Of a stretch of DNA of 42,671 bases, positions 1 to 12,267 are shown piece after piece. A model generated the notes under the pieces. That model had not been told where the DNA came from. It ran no database searches and saw only the letters and a list, made by a program, of their open reading frames with translations. The translations under genes were made by a program, and so were the position numbers. Every line of letters begins with the position of its first letter. Positions within the stretch are counted from its first letter, which is position 1. The stretch is taken from the NCBI GenBank assembly GCA_036399815.1, contig DASWMK010000174.1, positions 1 to 42,671 on the forward strand, written 5' to 3'. Origin of the DNA: Acidimicrobiales bacterium. GTDB lineage: Bacteria > Actinomycetota > Acidimicrobiia > Acidimicrobiales > DASWMK01.

Positions 1-2
1 TC

Positions 3-770
3 CGGCCGGCGGAGGTGGGCGACGCCGCCGCCGGCCTGTCGGTCGCCGTCGTCGGCGACGCCCGCACCGTCGCGCTCACCGCCACCGCGTTCGACGTGGC
101 CGGCCCGTCGTCGACCGACACCTCGTCGCTCCCGACGACGGAGACGACGGGCACGCCGCCGCCGCCGACGAGCGAGCCCGAGACCCTCGACGAGTGCGAC
201 GCCCGGGCGCTCGACGCCCGCGTCACCTACCAGCCGGCGCGGGAGATGCGGGTCGGGGACCAGGAGGAGGTCGTCGTGGCGGCCACCATCGGCGACCAGG
301 GCACGACCTCGCTCCCGGGCGGCGGGTCGAGCACGGTCGTCCCGTCGCCGCTCACCTGCCAGGTGCGGGCCCGGCTGGTCGGCACCGACTTCACGATCGC
401 CCCCGACGACTGGACGACGAAGTCGTTCCAGGGCAGCGACTCGGTGCGGTGGCTCTGGACGGTGACGCCGGAGCGGGCCGGCGACACCCTCGCCCTCATC
501 CTCGAGGTGCAGGGCCTGCGCTTCGACGACCGGGCCGGGACCTTCGTCGAGGCCGGCGGGGCGTTCGAGACGACCGCCGAGATCCGGGTGCGGTCGACCC
601 CGGCGTCGCTCGCCTCCCGGGTGAACGGGCTCCTCACCCACCCGGTCGGGGCGACGGTGGCCGGGGCCGCCGTGCTGGGCGCCGCCGGCTGGGGCGCGAA
701 GCGGGTCCAACGGGCGAGGGCGGCATCGTCCGCGCGTCCACGGCCGGGTGGCGCCGGGTCGCGCACGTAG
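3..770 (+). CDS. Partial membrane-anchored protein of unknown function (C-terminal part)
   Basis: The reading frame is already open at the window edge (from base 3), so the true start lies upstream; a GTG at 15 is only the first internal candidate. About 255 residues are visible. The first part is Thr/Pro-rich and linker-like. It is followed by a beta-rich segment of about 150 residues with repeated Val/Thr patterns and [12 protein letters not shown], which suggests an Ig-like or other beta-sandwich fold. Near the C-terminus a hydrophobic stretch (around [19 protein letters not shown]) is followed by Arg-rich residues, the pattern of a single C-terminal membrane anchor with a short cytoplasmic tail. 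I do not recognise the family. Its TAG stop overlaps the probable -10 element of pdxS. Confidence 0.6.
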   Translation, partial: RPAEVGDAAAGLSVAVVGDARTVALTATAFDVAGPSSTDTSSLPTTETTGTPPPPTSEPETLDECDARALDARVTYQPAREMRVGDQEEVVVAATIGDQGTTSLPGGGSSTVVPSPLTCQVRARLVGTDFTIAPDDWTTKSFQGSDSVRWLWTVTPERAGDTLALILEVQGLRFDDRAGTFVEAGGAFETTAEIRVRSTPASLASRVNGLLTHPVGATVAGAAVLGAAGWGAKRVQRARAASSARPRPGGAGSRT

Positions 771-773
771 ACT
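768..773 (+). promoter_or_regulatory. Probable -10 element of a leaderless pdxS promoter
   Basis: TAGACT lies 7 nt before the ATG of pdxS, so transcription would begin at or next to the start codon. There is no Shine-Dalgarno sequence in between. The hexamer overlaps the stop codon of the upstream gene, and no convincing -35 box is seen. Confidence 0.45.
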
Positions 774-780
774 TGGGCCC

Positions 781-1692
781 ATGTCCGAGGACGGGTCGCC
801 CACCACCGCCGCCGGCCCGGTGACCGGCACCTTCCGGGTCAAGCGGGGCCTGGCCGAGATGCTGAAGGGCGGCGTCATCATGGACGTGGTCACCCCCGAG
901 CAGGCCAAGGTGGCCGAGGACGCGGGCGCGTCCGCCGTGATGGCCCTCGAGCGGGTGCCGGCGGACATCCGCCGCGACGGCGGCGTCGCCCGCATGAGCG
1001 ACCCCGAGATGATCGAGGGCATCAAGGCCGCGGTCACCATCCCGGTCATGGCCAAGGCCCGCATCGGCCACTTCGTCGAGGCCCAGATCCTCGAGGCCCT
1101 CGGCGTCGACTACGTCGACGAGTCCGAGGTGCTCACGCCGGCCGACGAGGCCCACCACATCGACAAGTGGAAGTTCACGGTCCCGTTCGTGTGCGGGGCC
1201 ACCAACCTGGGCGAGGCGCTGCGGCGCATCTCCGAAGGCGCGGCGATGATCCGCTCCAAGGGCGAGGCCGGCACCGGCAACATCGTCGAGGCCACCAAGC
1301 ACCTGCGGTCGATCCTCGGCGACCTCCGCCGGCTCACCCAGGCCGACTCGGCCGAGGTGTACGACTGGGCCAAGCAGCTGCGGGCCCCGGTCGGGCTGGT
1401 GCAGGAGGTGGCGGCGACCGGCTCGCTGCCCGTCCCCCTGTTCTGCGCCGGCGGCATCGCCACCCCGGCCGACGCCGCCCTCGTCATGCAGCTCGGCGCC
1501 GAGGCCGTGTTCGTCGGCTCCGGCATCTTCAAGAGCGCGGACCCGCCCCGCATGGCCAAGGCCATCGTCGAGGCGACCACCCACTTCCGCGACCCGCACA
1601 TCCTGGCCAAGGTCAGCCGCGGCCTGGGCGAGGCCATGCGGGGCCTGGAGATCGGCGGCCTCGAGGTCAAGCTGGCCGAGCGGGGCTGGTGA
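781..1692 (+). CDS. pdxS: Pyridoxal 5'-phosphate synthase lyase subunit PdxS
   Basis: PdxS makes PLP from ribose 5-phosphate, glyceraldehyde 3-phosphate and ammonia in the DXP-independent vitamin B6 pathway. The 303-residue protein has the usual family length plus about 11 extra N-terminal residues. The conserved catalytic positions are visible: Asp35 in [11 protein letters not shown], Lys92 in [10 protein letters not shown] (Schiff base with the sugar) and Lys160 in [12 protein letters not shown]. The protein is normally a cytosolic dodecamer that receives ammonia from PdxT, encoded 24 nt downstream. The ATG at 781 was chosen because a TAGACT -10 element lies 7 nt upstream, which fits a leaderless message. 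The family assignment is certain. Confidence 0.98.
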   Translation: MSEDGSPTTAAGPVTGTFRVKRGLAEMLKGGVIMDVVTPEQAKVAEDAGASAVMALERVPADIRRDGGVARMSDPEMIEGIKAAVTIPVMAKARIGHFVEAQILEALGVDYVDESEVLTPADEAHHIDKWKFTVPFVCGATNLGEALRRISEGAAMIRSKGEAGTGNIVEATKHLRSILGDLRRLTQADSAEVYDWAKQLRAPVGLVQEVAATGSLPVPLFCAGGIATPADAALVMQLGAEAVFVGSGIFKSADPPRMAKAIVEATTHFRDPHILAKVSRGLGEAMRGLEIGGLEVKLAERGW

Positions 1693-1716
1693 GCGCGGTG
1701 CGCCAGAGGCCCCCAG

Positions 1717-2295
1717 GTGGGCGGGGTGAAGGTCGGCGTCCTCGCCCTGCAGGGCGCGTTCGCCGTCCACGCCCGGGCGCTGCGGGAGTCCGGCGCCGAC
1801 GCCGCTGAGGTCCGCACCCCGGCCGACCTGGCCGGGGTCGACGCGCTCGTCCTGCCCGGCGGCGAGTCGACCACCAACTCCCTGCTGCTCGAGTCCTCCG
1901 GCCTGTTCGACGCCATCGCCGAGCGGCTCGACGGCGGCATGCCGGCGTTCGGCACCTGCGCCGGGATGATCCTCCTCGGCCGTGAGGTGCTCGACGGCCG
2001 CCCCGACCAGCGCAGCTTCGGCGCCATCGACGTCGCCGTGCGCCGCAACGCGTTCGGCCGCCAGGTCGACTCCTTCGAGGCCGACCTCGACGTGGAGGGC
2101 GTCGACGGCGGCCCGTTCCACGCGGTGTTCATCCGCGCCCCGGTCATCGAGCGGCTCGGCGACGGGGTCGACGTGCTGGCCAGGGTCGGGGACCGGCCGG
2201 TGCTGTGCCGCCAGGGGCGGGTGCTGACGGCCGCCTTCCATCCCGAGCTCACCGACGACCTTCGACTGCACGAGCTGTTCCTGAGAGAGGTGTGA
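1717..2295 (+). CDS. pdxT: Pyridoxal 5'-phosphate synthase glutaminase subunit PdxT
   Basis: PdxT hydrolyses glutamine and channels ammonia to PdxS. The 192-residue protein shows the class I glutaminase features: LPGGEST at about 47-52, nucleophile Cys81 in FGTCAGM, and His175/Glu177 in FHPEL. The GTG at 1717 has AGAGG 7 nt upstream. An in-frame GTG at 1726 would give the common MKVGVLALQG start, with AGGTGG 5 nt upstream, and is a real alternative. The gene sits in a tight pdxS-pdxT-yebC run, and its stop is separated from the yebC GTG by one base, so co-translation is likely. Confidence 0.97.
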   Translation: MGGVKVGVLALQGAFAVHARALRESGADAAEVRTPADLAGVDALVLPGGESTTNSLLLESSGLFDAIAERLDGGMPAFGTCAGMILLGREVLDGRPDQRSFGAIDVAVRRNAFGRQVDSFEADLDVEGVDGGPFHAVFIRAPVIERLGDGVDVLARVGDRPVLCRQGRVLTAAFHPELTDDLRLHELFLREV

Positions 2296-2296
2296 C

Positions 2297-3046
2297 GTGT
2301 CCGGCCACTCGAAGTGGGCGACGATCAAGCACAAGAAGGGCGCGGCCGACAAGGCCCGCGGGAAGCTGTTCGCCAAGCTGATCCGCCAGGTCGAGGTGGC
2401 GGCCAGGGAGGGCGGCGGCGACCCCGAGACCAACCCGTCGCTGCGCACGATGTTCCAGAAGGCGAGGGACGCGTCCGTCCCCCTCGACACGATCGAGCGG
2501 GCGATCAAGCGGGGCACCGGCGAGCTCGACGGCGTCACCTACGAGTCGGTCAGCTACGAGGGCTACGCGCCGAACGGCGTCGCCGTCTACGTCACGACGC
2601 TCACCGACAACCGGAACCGCACGGGCTCGGAGATCCGCAGCCTGTTCACCCGCAACGGCGGCTCGCTGGCCGAGCCCGGGGCGGTGGCGTGGCAGTTCGA
2701 GCGCAAGGGCGTGCTGATCGTCCCCCGGTCGGTGGGGGAGGACGACCTGATGCTGGCCGCCCTCGAGGCCGGCGCCGAGGACATCGCCGACGAGGGCGAC
2801 ACGTGGCGGGTGACGTCGGCGCCGACCGACCTCGCCGCCGTGCGCTCGGCCCTCGACGAGGCCGGCATCGGCTACGACTCGGCCGAGCTGACGATGGTGC
2901 CGACCACGTCGGTCCCCCTCGGGACGGCCGACGCCGCCAAGCGCGTCCTCCGCCTCATCGACGCCCTGGACGACCACGACGACGTCCAAGAGGTCTTCGC
3001 CAACTTCGACATCCCCGACGAGATCCTCACCGACGTGTCCGTCTAG
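2297..3046 (+). CDS. yebC: YebC/PmpR-family protein (TACO1-like)
   Basis: This 249-residue protein begins with the family signature MSGHSKWATIKHKKGAADK. It also carries the conserved TLTDNRNRTGSEIR and GGSLAEPGAVAWQF segments typical of YebC. Family members have been described as transcriptional regulators and, more recently, as factors that help ribosomes through difficult proline-rich sequences; the mitochondrial TACO1 is a homologue. The GTG start follows the pdxT stop by one base, which implies translational coupling. In many actinobacteria ruvC is found next to yebC, but here about 19 kb of accessory genes intervene. Confidence 0.96.
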   Translation: MSGHSKWATIKHKKGAADKARGKLFAKLIRQVEVAAREGGGDPETNPSLRTMFQKARDASVPLDTIERAIKRGTGELDGVTYESVSYEGYAPNGVAVYVTTLTDNRNRTGSEIRSLFTRNGGSLAEPGAVAWQFERKGVLIVPRSVGEDDLMLAALEAGAEDIADEGDTWRVTSAPTDLAAVRSALDEAGIGYDSAELTMVPTTSVPLGTADAAKRVLRLIDALDDHDDVQEVFANFDIPDEILTDVSV

Positions 3047-3047
3047 C

Positions 3048-3103
3048 GACGGGGCCGGGCGCGAGGCGGCGCGGCGCGCCGGGGTGGCGACCTCCGGCCC
3101 GTC
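3048..3103. terminator. Possible bidirectional terminator hairpin
   Basis: GACGGGGCCGG just after the yebC stop can pair, with one bulged G, with CCGGCCCGTC about 35 nt further on. The loop is GC-rich and there is no T-tract. It lies between converging genes, so it could end transcription from both sides, but the long loop makes this weak. Confidence 0.3.
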
Positions 3104-3428
3104 AGGGCGTGCCGCCCACCTTCCTCGCGGCCTGAGCGGCGAGCGACCACTCGAGGTCGGTGCACTCCCGGCAGATGCCCGGCGGGTCCTGGTAGGCGCC
3201 ACAGACGGTCGTGCCGTCGCTGAACACCTGGGTGTCGTTGTCGAACACGACGTGGGCGTACTTCACGGTGGTGGACGCGGCGTCGTCGCCGTACACACGG
3301 GTCAGCACGAAACGGGCGAGGGCGGCGAGGCCGGTCTTCGGCCCCTCGCCCAGGCCCCTCGCCTGCCCGAGCTCCTCACCGTCGAGCCGTGTCTCCGGGC
3401 GGGCCTGGCGTCGCTGTCGATCGTCCAC
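3102..3428 (-). CDS. Small hypothetical protein, third gene of a Cys-rich cluster
   Basis: I chose the GTG at 3428 because a purine-rich AGAGGGGGAG sits just upstream. This gives 108 residues. The N-terminal 30 residues are polar and Arg-rich. The rest contains LARFVLTRVYGDD, a segment rich in Thr, Val and Asp, and three cysteines near the end (CGAYQDPPGICREC). I do not recognise a family. Its start lies inside the 3' end of the preceding gene (53-nt overlap), so either that gene's last residues are non-conserved or one of the two boundaries is wrong. It is probably co-transcribed with the two genes at 3376-4136. Confidence 0.5.
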   Translation of the reverse strand: MDDRQRRQARPETRLDGEELGQARGLGEGPKTGLAALARFVLTRVYGDDAASTTVKYAHVVFDNDTQVFSDGTTVCGAYQDPPGICRECTDLEWSLAAQAARKVGGTP

Positions 3429-3849
3429 GGTGCTCCCCCTCTGTGTCGCGAGATCCGGCGGGTACCCGGCGCGTGTGCACGACGAGCGGGCACACCGCGC
3501 ATGCCTCCGCGCCCCGCTGCGCGAACCAGCGGCAGGACCGCCGGATGCCGCAGCGCGGCAGCAGGCCGACGCGGGCCTCCGCGGTCGCGGCGCCGACTCG
3601 TGACCCGAGCACGCCGTCGACCACGCCGCAGCGGTCACCCGTCCAGTGGCCGCACGCGTCCTCCACGCACGGCTCGGCGAACCGGAACCTCGCCTCCGGG
3701 GGCCGATCGGCGGCGCGGGCGCGGCGGACGAACTCGTCGTCCACGACCATCGGCGGGCTCACGAACCCGACCGCACCCTCGGGCCCGACCACCCCGAGCA
3801 GGACGGCGCCGTCCCGGCACCGCCCGCTCGGGCACGTCGGGGTGGTCAC
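3376..3849 (-). CDS. Nine-cysteine protein of unknown function
   Basis: The protein has 157 residues. The GTG start overlaps the stop of the preceding gene in a GTGA arrangement, a sign of translational coupling. Cysteines are at 6, 11, 61, 66, 74, 100, 106, 117 and 120, in local patterns such as CPSGRC, PCVEDAC, CGIRRSC and ACAVC. The spacing and the aromatic residues between them (HWTGDRC, CRWFAQ) suggest a metal or Fe-S site rather than secreted disulfides, since there is no signal peptide. After about residue 125 the sequence becomes low-complexity and is probably not part of the fold. I recall no named family for it; the function is unknown. Confidence 0.65.
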   Translation of the reverse strand: MTTPTCPSGRCRDGAVLLGVVGPEGAVGFVSPPMVVDDEFVRRARAADRPPEARFRFAEPCVEDACGHWTGDRCGVVDGVLGSRVGAATAEARVGLLPRCGIRRSCRWFAQRGAEACAVCPLVVHTRRVPAGSRDTEGEHRGRSTATPGPPGDTARR

Positions 3850-4136
3850 AACGCGCGCTCTTCCCGGATCCAGATGCCGGCGGTGGAACCGTTCCCGGGG
3901 AAGGTCGAAGGGTCGAACCGGCCGGAGTCGCCCAGGCCGCCCGGCGCATCCGCGGCCTCGCGCTCCTTCGGCGCCCGGAAGGCGACGGAGTAGCCGTTGG
4001 CCACGTCGGCCCCGGCCAGCTCGATCAGGACGGCTCGCTGCACGGCGCGCTCGATGCGCGCGTGCAGCTCGTCGGGGAGCGGGACGTCGATCCGGACCTT
4101 GAACTCCTTGGCGGAGCCGGTCGGGCGGTCGGTCAT
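3846..4136 (-). CDS. Small hypothetical protein, first gene of the Cys-rich cluster
   Basis: This 96-residue protein starts at an ATG preceded by an excellent Shine-Dalgarno sequence, AGGAGGT with 5 nt spacing. That makes this start much better than any upstream codon in the open frame. The N-terminal half (KEFKVRIDVPLPDELHARIERAVQRAVL) looks like a beta-strand followed by an amphipathic helix. The C-terminal half is Gly/Pro-rich and ends GIWIREERAL. It contains no cysteine. It is coupled by a 4-nt overlap to the nine-cysteine gene, so the two products may work together. No family was recognised. Confidence 0.65.
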   Translation of the reverse strand: MTDRPTGSAKEFKVRIDVPLPDELHARIERAVQRAVLIELAGADVANGYSVAFRAPKEREAADAPGGLGDSGRFDPSTFPGNGSTAGIWIREERAL

Positions 4137-4164
4137 GTCGGACCTCCTGCTCGGAGCGGCCGCA

Positions 4165-4170
4165 ATGGTA
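4165..4170 (-). promoter_or_regulatory. Candidate -10 element for the Cys-rich cluster
   Basis: TACCAT on the minus strand lies about 28 nt before the ATG at 4136, leaving room for a short leader that carries the AGGAGGT ribosome-binding site. No clear -35 box is seen. Confidence 0.3.
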
Positions 4171-4250
4171 CAGCGCGGACGCACGTGGGGCGACCCGCCG
4201 AAACGGATTCGCCGTCGACGGCTCGGCGGCCGAGCCCGCGCCGGAGGTCC

Positions 4251-4279
4251 TTGACGGGGGTCGGTGGACTCCGTAGGTT
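4251..4279 (+). promoter_or_regulatory. Sigma-70-type promoter of the secreted protein gene
   Basis: TTGACG (4251-4256) and TAGGTT (4274-4279) are separated by exactly 17 nt. This is one of the best matches to a housekeeping promoter in the window. The predicted leader is about 68 nt and ends in AAGGGGG before the ATG at 4354. Confidence 0.55.
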
Positions 4280-4353
4280 CCGGCACTTCCGGGAGCGGCC
4301 GGCGCGCGCTGGGTCACCGTCCCGGCCCGCCGGCCCTGACGCAAGGGGGCAGC

Positions 4354-8527
<4,174 letters not shown>

Positions 8528-8548
8528 TAGCCGGACCCGACGCAGGAC

Positions 8549-8580
8549 GCCACGCGAGCCGCTCCGGCGGCTCGCGTGGC
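8549..8580 (+). terminator. Hairpin terminator after katG
   Basis: GCCACGCGAGCCG pairs perfectly with CGGCTCGCGTGGC: 13 bp with a 6-nt loop, 21 nt after the katG stop. The rest of the gap to 8740 shows only a weak promoter candidate. Confidence 0.7.
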
Positions 8581-8683
8581 CCGTCCGGCTTCCGGCGTTC
8601 GTCCGAGTGGTCCGGTTGCGGCAAGTGGGTGCGGGCCGGCGGCCGGCCGGGTACTGACCCCGTGATCGCGGAGCGTGCCCCGG

Positions 8684-8710
8684 TTGGTACGCTCCGAGGG
8701 ACCGTAACCT
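8684..8710 (+). promoter_or_regulatory. Weak promoter candidate for the MFS gene
   Basis: TTGGTA (8684-8689) and TAACCT (8705-8710) are separated by 15 nt, shorter than optimal. The spacing to the TTG start at 8741 would leave a leader of about 25 nt containing the GGAG ribosome-binding site. Confidence 0.3.
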
Positions 8711-8740
8711 GATCGCAACATCGGCGGATTGGAGCACCCC

Positions 8741-10480
8741 TTGAGCGACGACCTCCCCGTCGCCACGGTGGCGCAGCCAGCGGGCGGATCGGACCGGGCC
8801 GGCGCGGCGCGCGCCGGCGAGGCCGCCGCCGGCGCGCCCGACCAGCGCCCCGGACCGTCGGCGCCGGCCGCATCGTCGCCGACCCCGACCACACCCGACG
8901 AGCGCCCTGGCGCGGCGGCGCTGCGGCCGCACGCGCCGGACGGCACCACGCCGGACGGAGCGCCGGCGGCGTCGTCGCTCGCGGTCACGACCCCGGACGG
9001 TGGGCCGGCGGCGTCCTCGCTGCCGGCCATGACGCCCGACGTCGGGCCGGCGGCGTCGTCGCTGGCGGCCATGACGCCCGACGGTCGGCCGGCGGCGTCG
9101 CCGCGCTCGGTCACGACCCCGGACGGTGGGCCGGCGGCGTCGTCGCTGCCGCCCACCACGCCGGCCGACGGGGCGGCCGAGGGCGCGGCGCACGCGCCCG
9201 CAGCGGGCGAGGCCACGGCGCCGGCCCCGGCCGCGGCCAACGCGCCGACGGCGGGGCGGGACTTCCGGCTCCTCTGGACGGGCCAGTCCGTGAGCCTGCT
9301 CGGCGACCAGTTCATCCTTGTCGCCCTCCCGCTGATGGCCGTGGCCACGCTCGGCGTGTCGGCCGCGCAGGCCGCGCTCCTGCCCTTCGCCATGAAGCTG
9401 CCGTTCCTGCTCCTCGGCCTGCCGGCCGGGGCCATCCTCGACCGGATGCCCCGCCGGCCGGTGATGATCCTGAGCGAGGCCGTCCAGGCCGGGTGCTACC
9501 TGCTCATCGCCGCCCTGGCCGCGGCCGAGGCGCTCCCGTTCGGGCTGCTCATGCTGCTCGTCGCCGTCAGCGGGTGCGCCACCGTGTTCTTCCAGGTCGC
9601 CTACACCTCGTACCTGCCGTCGTTCCTGCGCGAGCCCCGAGCCCTGCACCGGGCCAACGCCCGCCTCCAGCTGTCCGAGTCCGTCTCCCGGTCGCTCGGC
9701 CCGGCGATGGCCGGCCCCCTGATCGCGGCGGCCGGGCCGGTGGGAGCCGTGTTCGCCAACTCGGGCTCGTTCGCCGTGTCGGCCGGCACCCTTTTCGGCA
9801 TCCGCCACCGCGAGCCCCGGCCCGAGGCGGCCGAGCCGGACCGGGGGTGGCTGCGCCGGGAGATCCGGGAGGGCGTCGGCTTCGTCTTCGGCCACCCGAT
9901 CCTCGAGCCGATCCTCATGTGCGGCGCGGTCTACGTGCTGTTCCAGGGGATCGTGATGACGATCATCGTCCTCTACTGCCTCGAGGTGCTGGGCCTGAGC
10001 GAGGCGGCCATCGGCCTGGTCGTCGGGGCGTCGGCGCTCGGCTACCCGACCGGGAACCTGCTCTCGGCCCGCGTCGCCGACCGCATCGGGCCGCTGCGCA
10101 CGATCGTGCTCGGCGCGGCGACGTCCGCCACCGGTTTCGTGCTGATGCCGATCTCGGGGAGCGCCGGCTTCGTCGTCGGGCTGGTCGCCGCCAGCGTCGT
10201 CCACGGGATCGGCGAGGGCATGTTCGGCCCCACCTGGACGACGATCCGCCAGACGGTCACCCCGCCGACCTTGCTCGGCCGGGTCAACTCCGTGGAGCGC
10301 TTCCTGCTGTGGGGCGTGGTCCCGCTGGCCAGCCTGGCCGCGTCCGGCCTCATCTCCTGGATCGGCCTGTCCGGCGCCATGTGGGTCGGCGCCCTCGGCA
10401 CCGTCGCCTGCCTGCCGCCACTGCTGCGCCGCGGCGTCGCTGCCGGGGTGCGGGGCGGGTCGGTCGAGGCCTGGTCCTGA
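8741..10480 (+). CDS. MFS exporter with a long repetitive N-terminal tail
   Basis: The 579-residue protein has two parts. Residues 1 to about 170 are Ala/Pro/Thr-rich, lack hydrophobic segments and contain five 14-residue repeats (TTPDGGPAASSLPA-like). From GRDFRLLWTGQSVSLLGDQF the protein is a typical 12-helix major facilitator of the EntS/MFS_3 type, with AGAILDRMPRRPVMI as the conserved loop between helices 2 and 3. Such transporters export siderophores, peptides or drugs; the substrate is unknown here. I chose the TTG at 8741 because GGAG lies 6 nt upstream. The next gene, a hydrolase, follows after 23 nt and may be co-transcribed. Confidence 0.8.
   Translation: MSDDLPVATVAQPAGGSDRAGAARAGEAAAGAPDQRPGPSAPAASSPTPTTPDERPGAAALRPHAPDGTTPDGAPAASSLAVTTPDGGPAASSLPAMTPDVGPAASSLAAMTPDGRPAASPRSVTTPDGGPAASSLPPTTPADGAAEGAAHAPAAGEATAPAPAAANAPTAGRDFRLLWTGQSVSLLGDQFILVALPLMAVATLGVSAAQAALLPFAMKLPFLLLGLPAGAILDRMPRRPVMILSEAVQAGCYLLIAALAAAEALPFGLLMLLVAVSGCATVFFQVAYTSYLPSFLREPRALHRANARLQLSESVSRSLGPAMAGPLIAAAGPVGAVFANSGSFAVSAGTLFGIRHREPRPEAAEPDRGWLRREIREGVGFVFGHPILEPILMCGAVYVLFQGIVMTIIVLYCLEVLGLSEAAIGLVVGASALGYPTGNLLSARVADRIGPLRTIVLGAATSATGFVLMPISGSAGFVVGLVAASVVHGIGEGMFGPTWTTIRQTVTPPTLLGRVNSVERFLLWGVVPLASLAASGLISWIGLSGAMWVGALGTVACLPPLLRRGVAAGVRGGSVEAWS
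8945..9154 (+). repeat. Five tandem 42-bp repeats in the MFS gene
   Basis: Five consecutive 14-codon units, each (T/M)TPDxxPAASxxxx, fill this stretch, and a sixth partial unit (TTPADG) follows. The copies differ at several positions, so the array is not a recent duplication. It encodes a disordered, proline-rich tail on the cytoplasmic side of the transporter. Confidence 0.85.
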
Positions 10481-10503
10481 ACGCGAGCAACCGAGGAGGA
10501 GCG

Positions 10504-11496
10504 ATGCAGTACGCAGAGGGGACCGACGAGTTCTACGCCCGGTACCACGAGGTGATGCCGGAGGACTTCATCCACCTCGACGTCGCCGAGCAGCGGCGGC
10601 TCTTCGAACGCCTCGGCGACGCCTTCCCGTACGACCTGCCCGACGGCATCCGCGTCGAGCACCACGAGATCACGAGGGACGGCCGTCGGCTCCTGTTCCG
10701 GTCCTACCGGCCCGAGCGACCACGCGGGCGCGGCTTCGTCGTCTACTTCCACGGCGGCGGGTTCGTGGTCGGCTCCCTCGACAGCCACGAGCCGATCGTC
10801 GCCGAGCTGGCCGACCGGACCGGGCTGGTGGCCGTGTCCGCCGAGTTCCCCCACGCCCCCGAGCACCCGTTCCCCGCCGCGCTGGAGGACTGCTACGCCA
10901 TCCTCGGCGCGCTGGCCGAGGACCCGGGCCTCGTCGGCGGCGACGTGGACACCGCCGAGCCCGTCCTCTGCGGCGACAGCTCGGGCGCCAACCTCGCCGT
11001 CGCCCTCTGCATGCTCTGCCGAGATCGGGGCGGCCCCCGCCCGAAGGGCCAGGGCCTCATCGGGCCGGTGCTCGACTTCGCCCGCTGGTTCGACGGCAAC
11101 CCCGAGGTCGACTTCGGCGAGGAGATGCGCCACTACACCCGCTCGTACTGCCCGACCCGCGAGCTGGTCGAGCACCCGTACGCCTCGCCGCTCGTCCACG
11201 GGTCGTTCCACGGCCTGCCGCCGGCCTACGTGATGAGCACCGAGTACGACGAGCTGCGGGAGGACGCCGAGGTCTACGCCGAGCGGCTGCGGGAGCTCGG
11301 CATCCCGGTGCAGCTCGTCGTCGAGCCCGGCCTGCCCCACGCCCCCGTGCGGGGCCGGTCGGTGATCCCCCAGGTGGCCGACGCCTGGCGCCGGTACTGC
11401 GCGGCCGTCGGCCTGCTGGCCGAGCCGGTGATCGACCTCCGCGACGGCGTGCTCACGACGGGGGGTCGGCTGGGGAGCCGAGCAGGAACTCGGTGA
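10504..11496 (+). CDS. HSL-family alpha/beta hydrolase (carboxylesterase)
   Basis: This 330-residue protein belongs to the hormone-sensitive-lipase (alpha/beta hydrolase fold-3) family. It has the HGGG oxyanion motif at 83-86 and the GDSSG nucleophile motif with Ser159. Asp249 (STEYDELRED) and His279 (GLPHAPVRG) complete the probable triad. No signal peptide is present, so it is cytoplasmic. The ATG follows a GAGGAG ribosome-binding site and lies 23 nt after the MFS gene, so the two may share an operon. Its last 44 nt overlap the 3' end of the convergent hydrolase gene. The ester substrate cannot be predicted. Confidence 0.88.
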   Translation: MQYAEGTDEFYARYHEVMPEDFIHLDVAEQRRLFERLGDAFPYDLPDGIRVEHHEITRDGRRLLFRSYRPERPRGRGFVVYFHGGGFVVGSLDSHEPIVAELADRTGLVAVSAEFPHAPEHPFPAALEDCYAILGALAEDPGLVGGDVDTAEPVLCGDSSGANLAVALCMLCRDRGGPRPKGQGLIGPVLDFARWFDGNPEVDFGEEMRHYTRSYCPTRELVEHPYASPLVHGSFHGLPPAYVMSTEYDELREDAEVYAERLRELGIPVQLVVEPGLPHAPVRGRSVIPQVADAWRRYCAAVGLLAEPVIDLRDGVLTTGGRLGSRAGTR

Positions 11497-12247
11497 TCGC
11501 CGGGAGGGCCGCCGGGTCCTCCATGAGGAAGAGGTGGCCGCCCTCGAAGACGCGGAGCCGGGCACCGGGGATGCGCCCGGCGAGCGCCTCGGCGTTGGCG
11601 ACCGGGGCGATCCCGTCGTAGCGGCCGGCGGCGACCAGGGTCGGGGCGGCGATCCGGTCCAGCCGGTCCCACGTGTCGTGCCGGCGGCGGGCGTCGAGCT
11701 GGCGGGGGTTGTAGCGGCCGCGGGCCCCGGCCAGCTCGACCAGGCGGGCGGTCTCCTCGGGGTGCGCCTCCTGCCACGCCCGGCCCAACCGGGTGTCGCC
11801 GACGCCGAGCATCATCCGCAGCCGCTCGTCGTCGGGCAGCCCCTCGACCTCGTGCAGCGGGAACGACGCCCCGCCCGCGCCGCCGCTCGACGTGCAGCAG
11901 AGCACCAGCCGGTCGACCCGCTCGGGATGGCGGATGGCGAGCTCCTGGCCGACCATCCCGCCGAAGGAGGCGCCGACCACGTGGGCCCGCGGCCAGCCGA
12001 CCGCGTCGAGCACGGCGACGGCGTCCTCGGCGTAGTCCTCCATCGTGTACGGCCGCTCGGGCCCGCCGCTGCGGCCCTGGCCCCGGTGGTCGTGGGCGAC
12101 GACCTCGAACCGCTCGGGCAGGGGGCCGTCGAACACGTTCGGCCGCCGGCGCAGGTCGCCGCCGGTGCCGCTCATGTAGAGCAGCGGCGGCCCCTCGCCG
12201 CCCCGCTCGTACCAGAGGTCGACGTCGCCGCTGCGGGCCCAGGCCAC
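11453..12247 (-). CDS. Alpha/beta hydrolase (prolyl-aminopeptidase/3-oxoadipate-lactonase-like)
   Basis: This 264-residue single-domain hydrolase shows Ser94 in the elbow GASFGG, Asp211 in AAGRYDGIAP and His238 in FEGGHLF, the full catalytic triad. DHRGQGRS at about 53-60 is the usual segment before the elbow. The sequence fits the large group annotated as 3-oxoadipate enol-lactonase-like or general hydrolases, whose substrates cannot be read from sequence. It starts at a GTG 20 nt after the receiver-protein gene on the same strand and so may be the last gene of the ABC exporter operon. Its end overlaps the opposing hydrolase gene. Confidence 0.88.
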   Translation of the reverse strand: MAWARSGDVDLWYERGGEGPPLLYMSGTGGDLRRRPNVFDGPLPERFEVVAHDHRGQGRSGGPERPYTMEDYAEDAVAVLDAVGWPRAHVVGASFGGMVGQELAIRHPERVDRLVLCCTSSGGAGGASFPLHEVEGLPDDERLRMMLGVGDTRLGRAWQEAHPEETARLVELAGARGRYNPRQLDARRRHDTWDRLDRIAAPTLVAAGRYDGIAPVANAEALAGRIPGARLRVFEGGHLFLMEDPAALPAITEFLLGSPADPPS

Positions 12248-12267
12248 GGCGGGACGCTACCGGGCGG

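Noticed and set aside
8945-9154. CRISPR-like array because of the regular 42-bp repeats
   Set aside because: Repeats are imperfect, directly adjacent without unique spacers, in frame with the MFS gene, and there are no cas genes.
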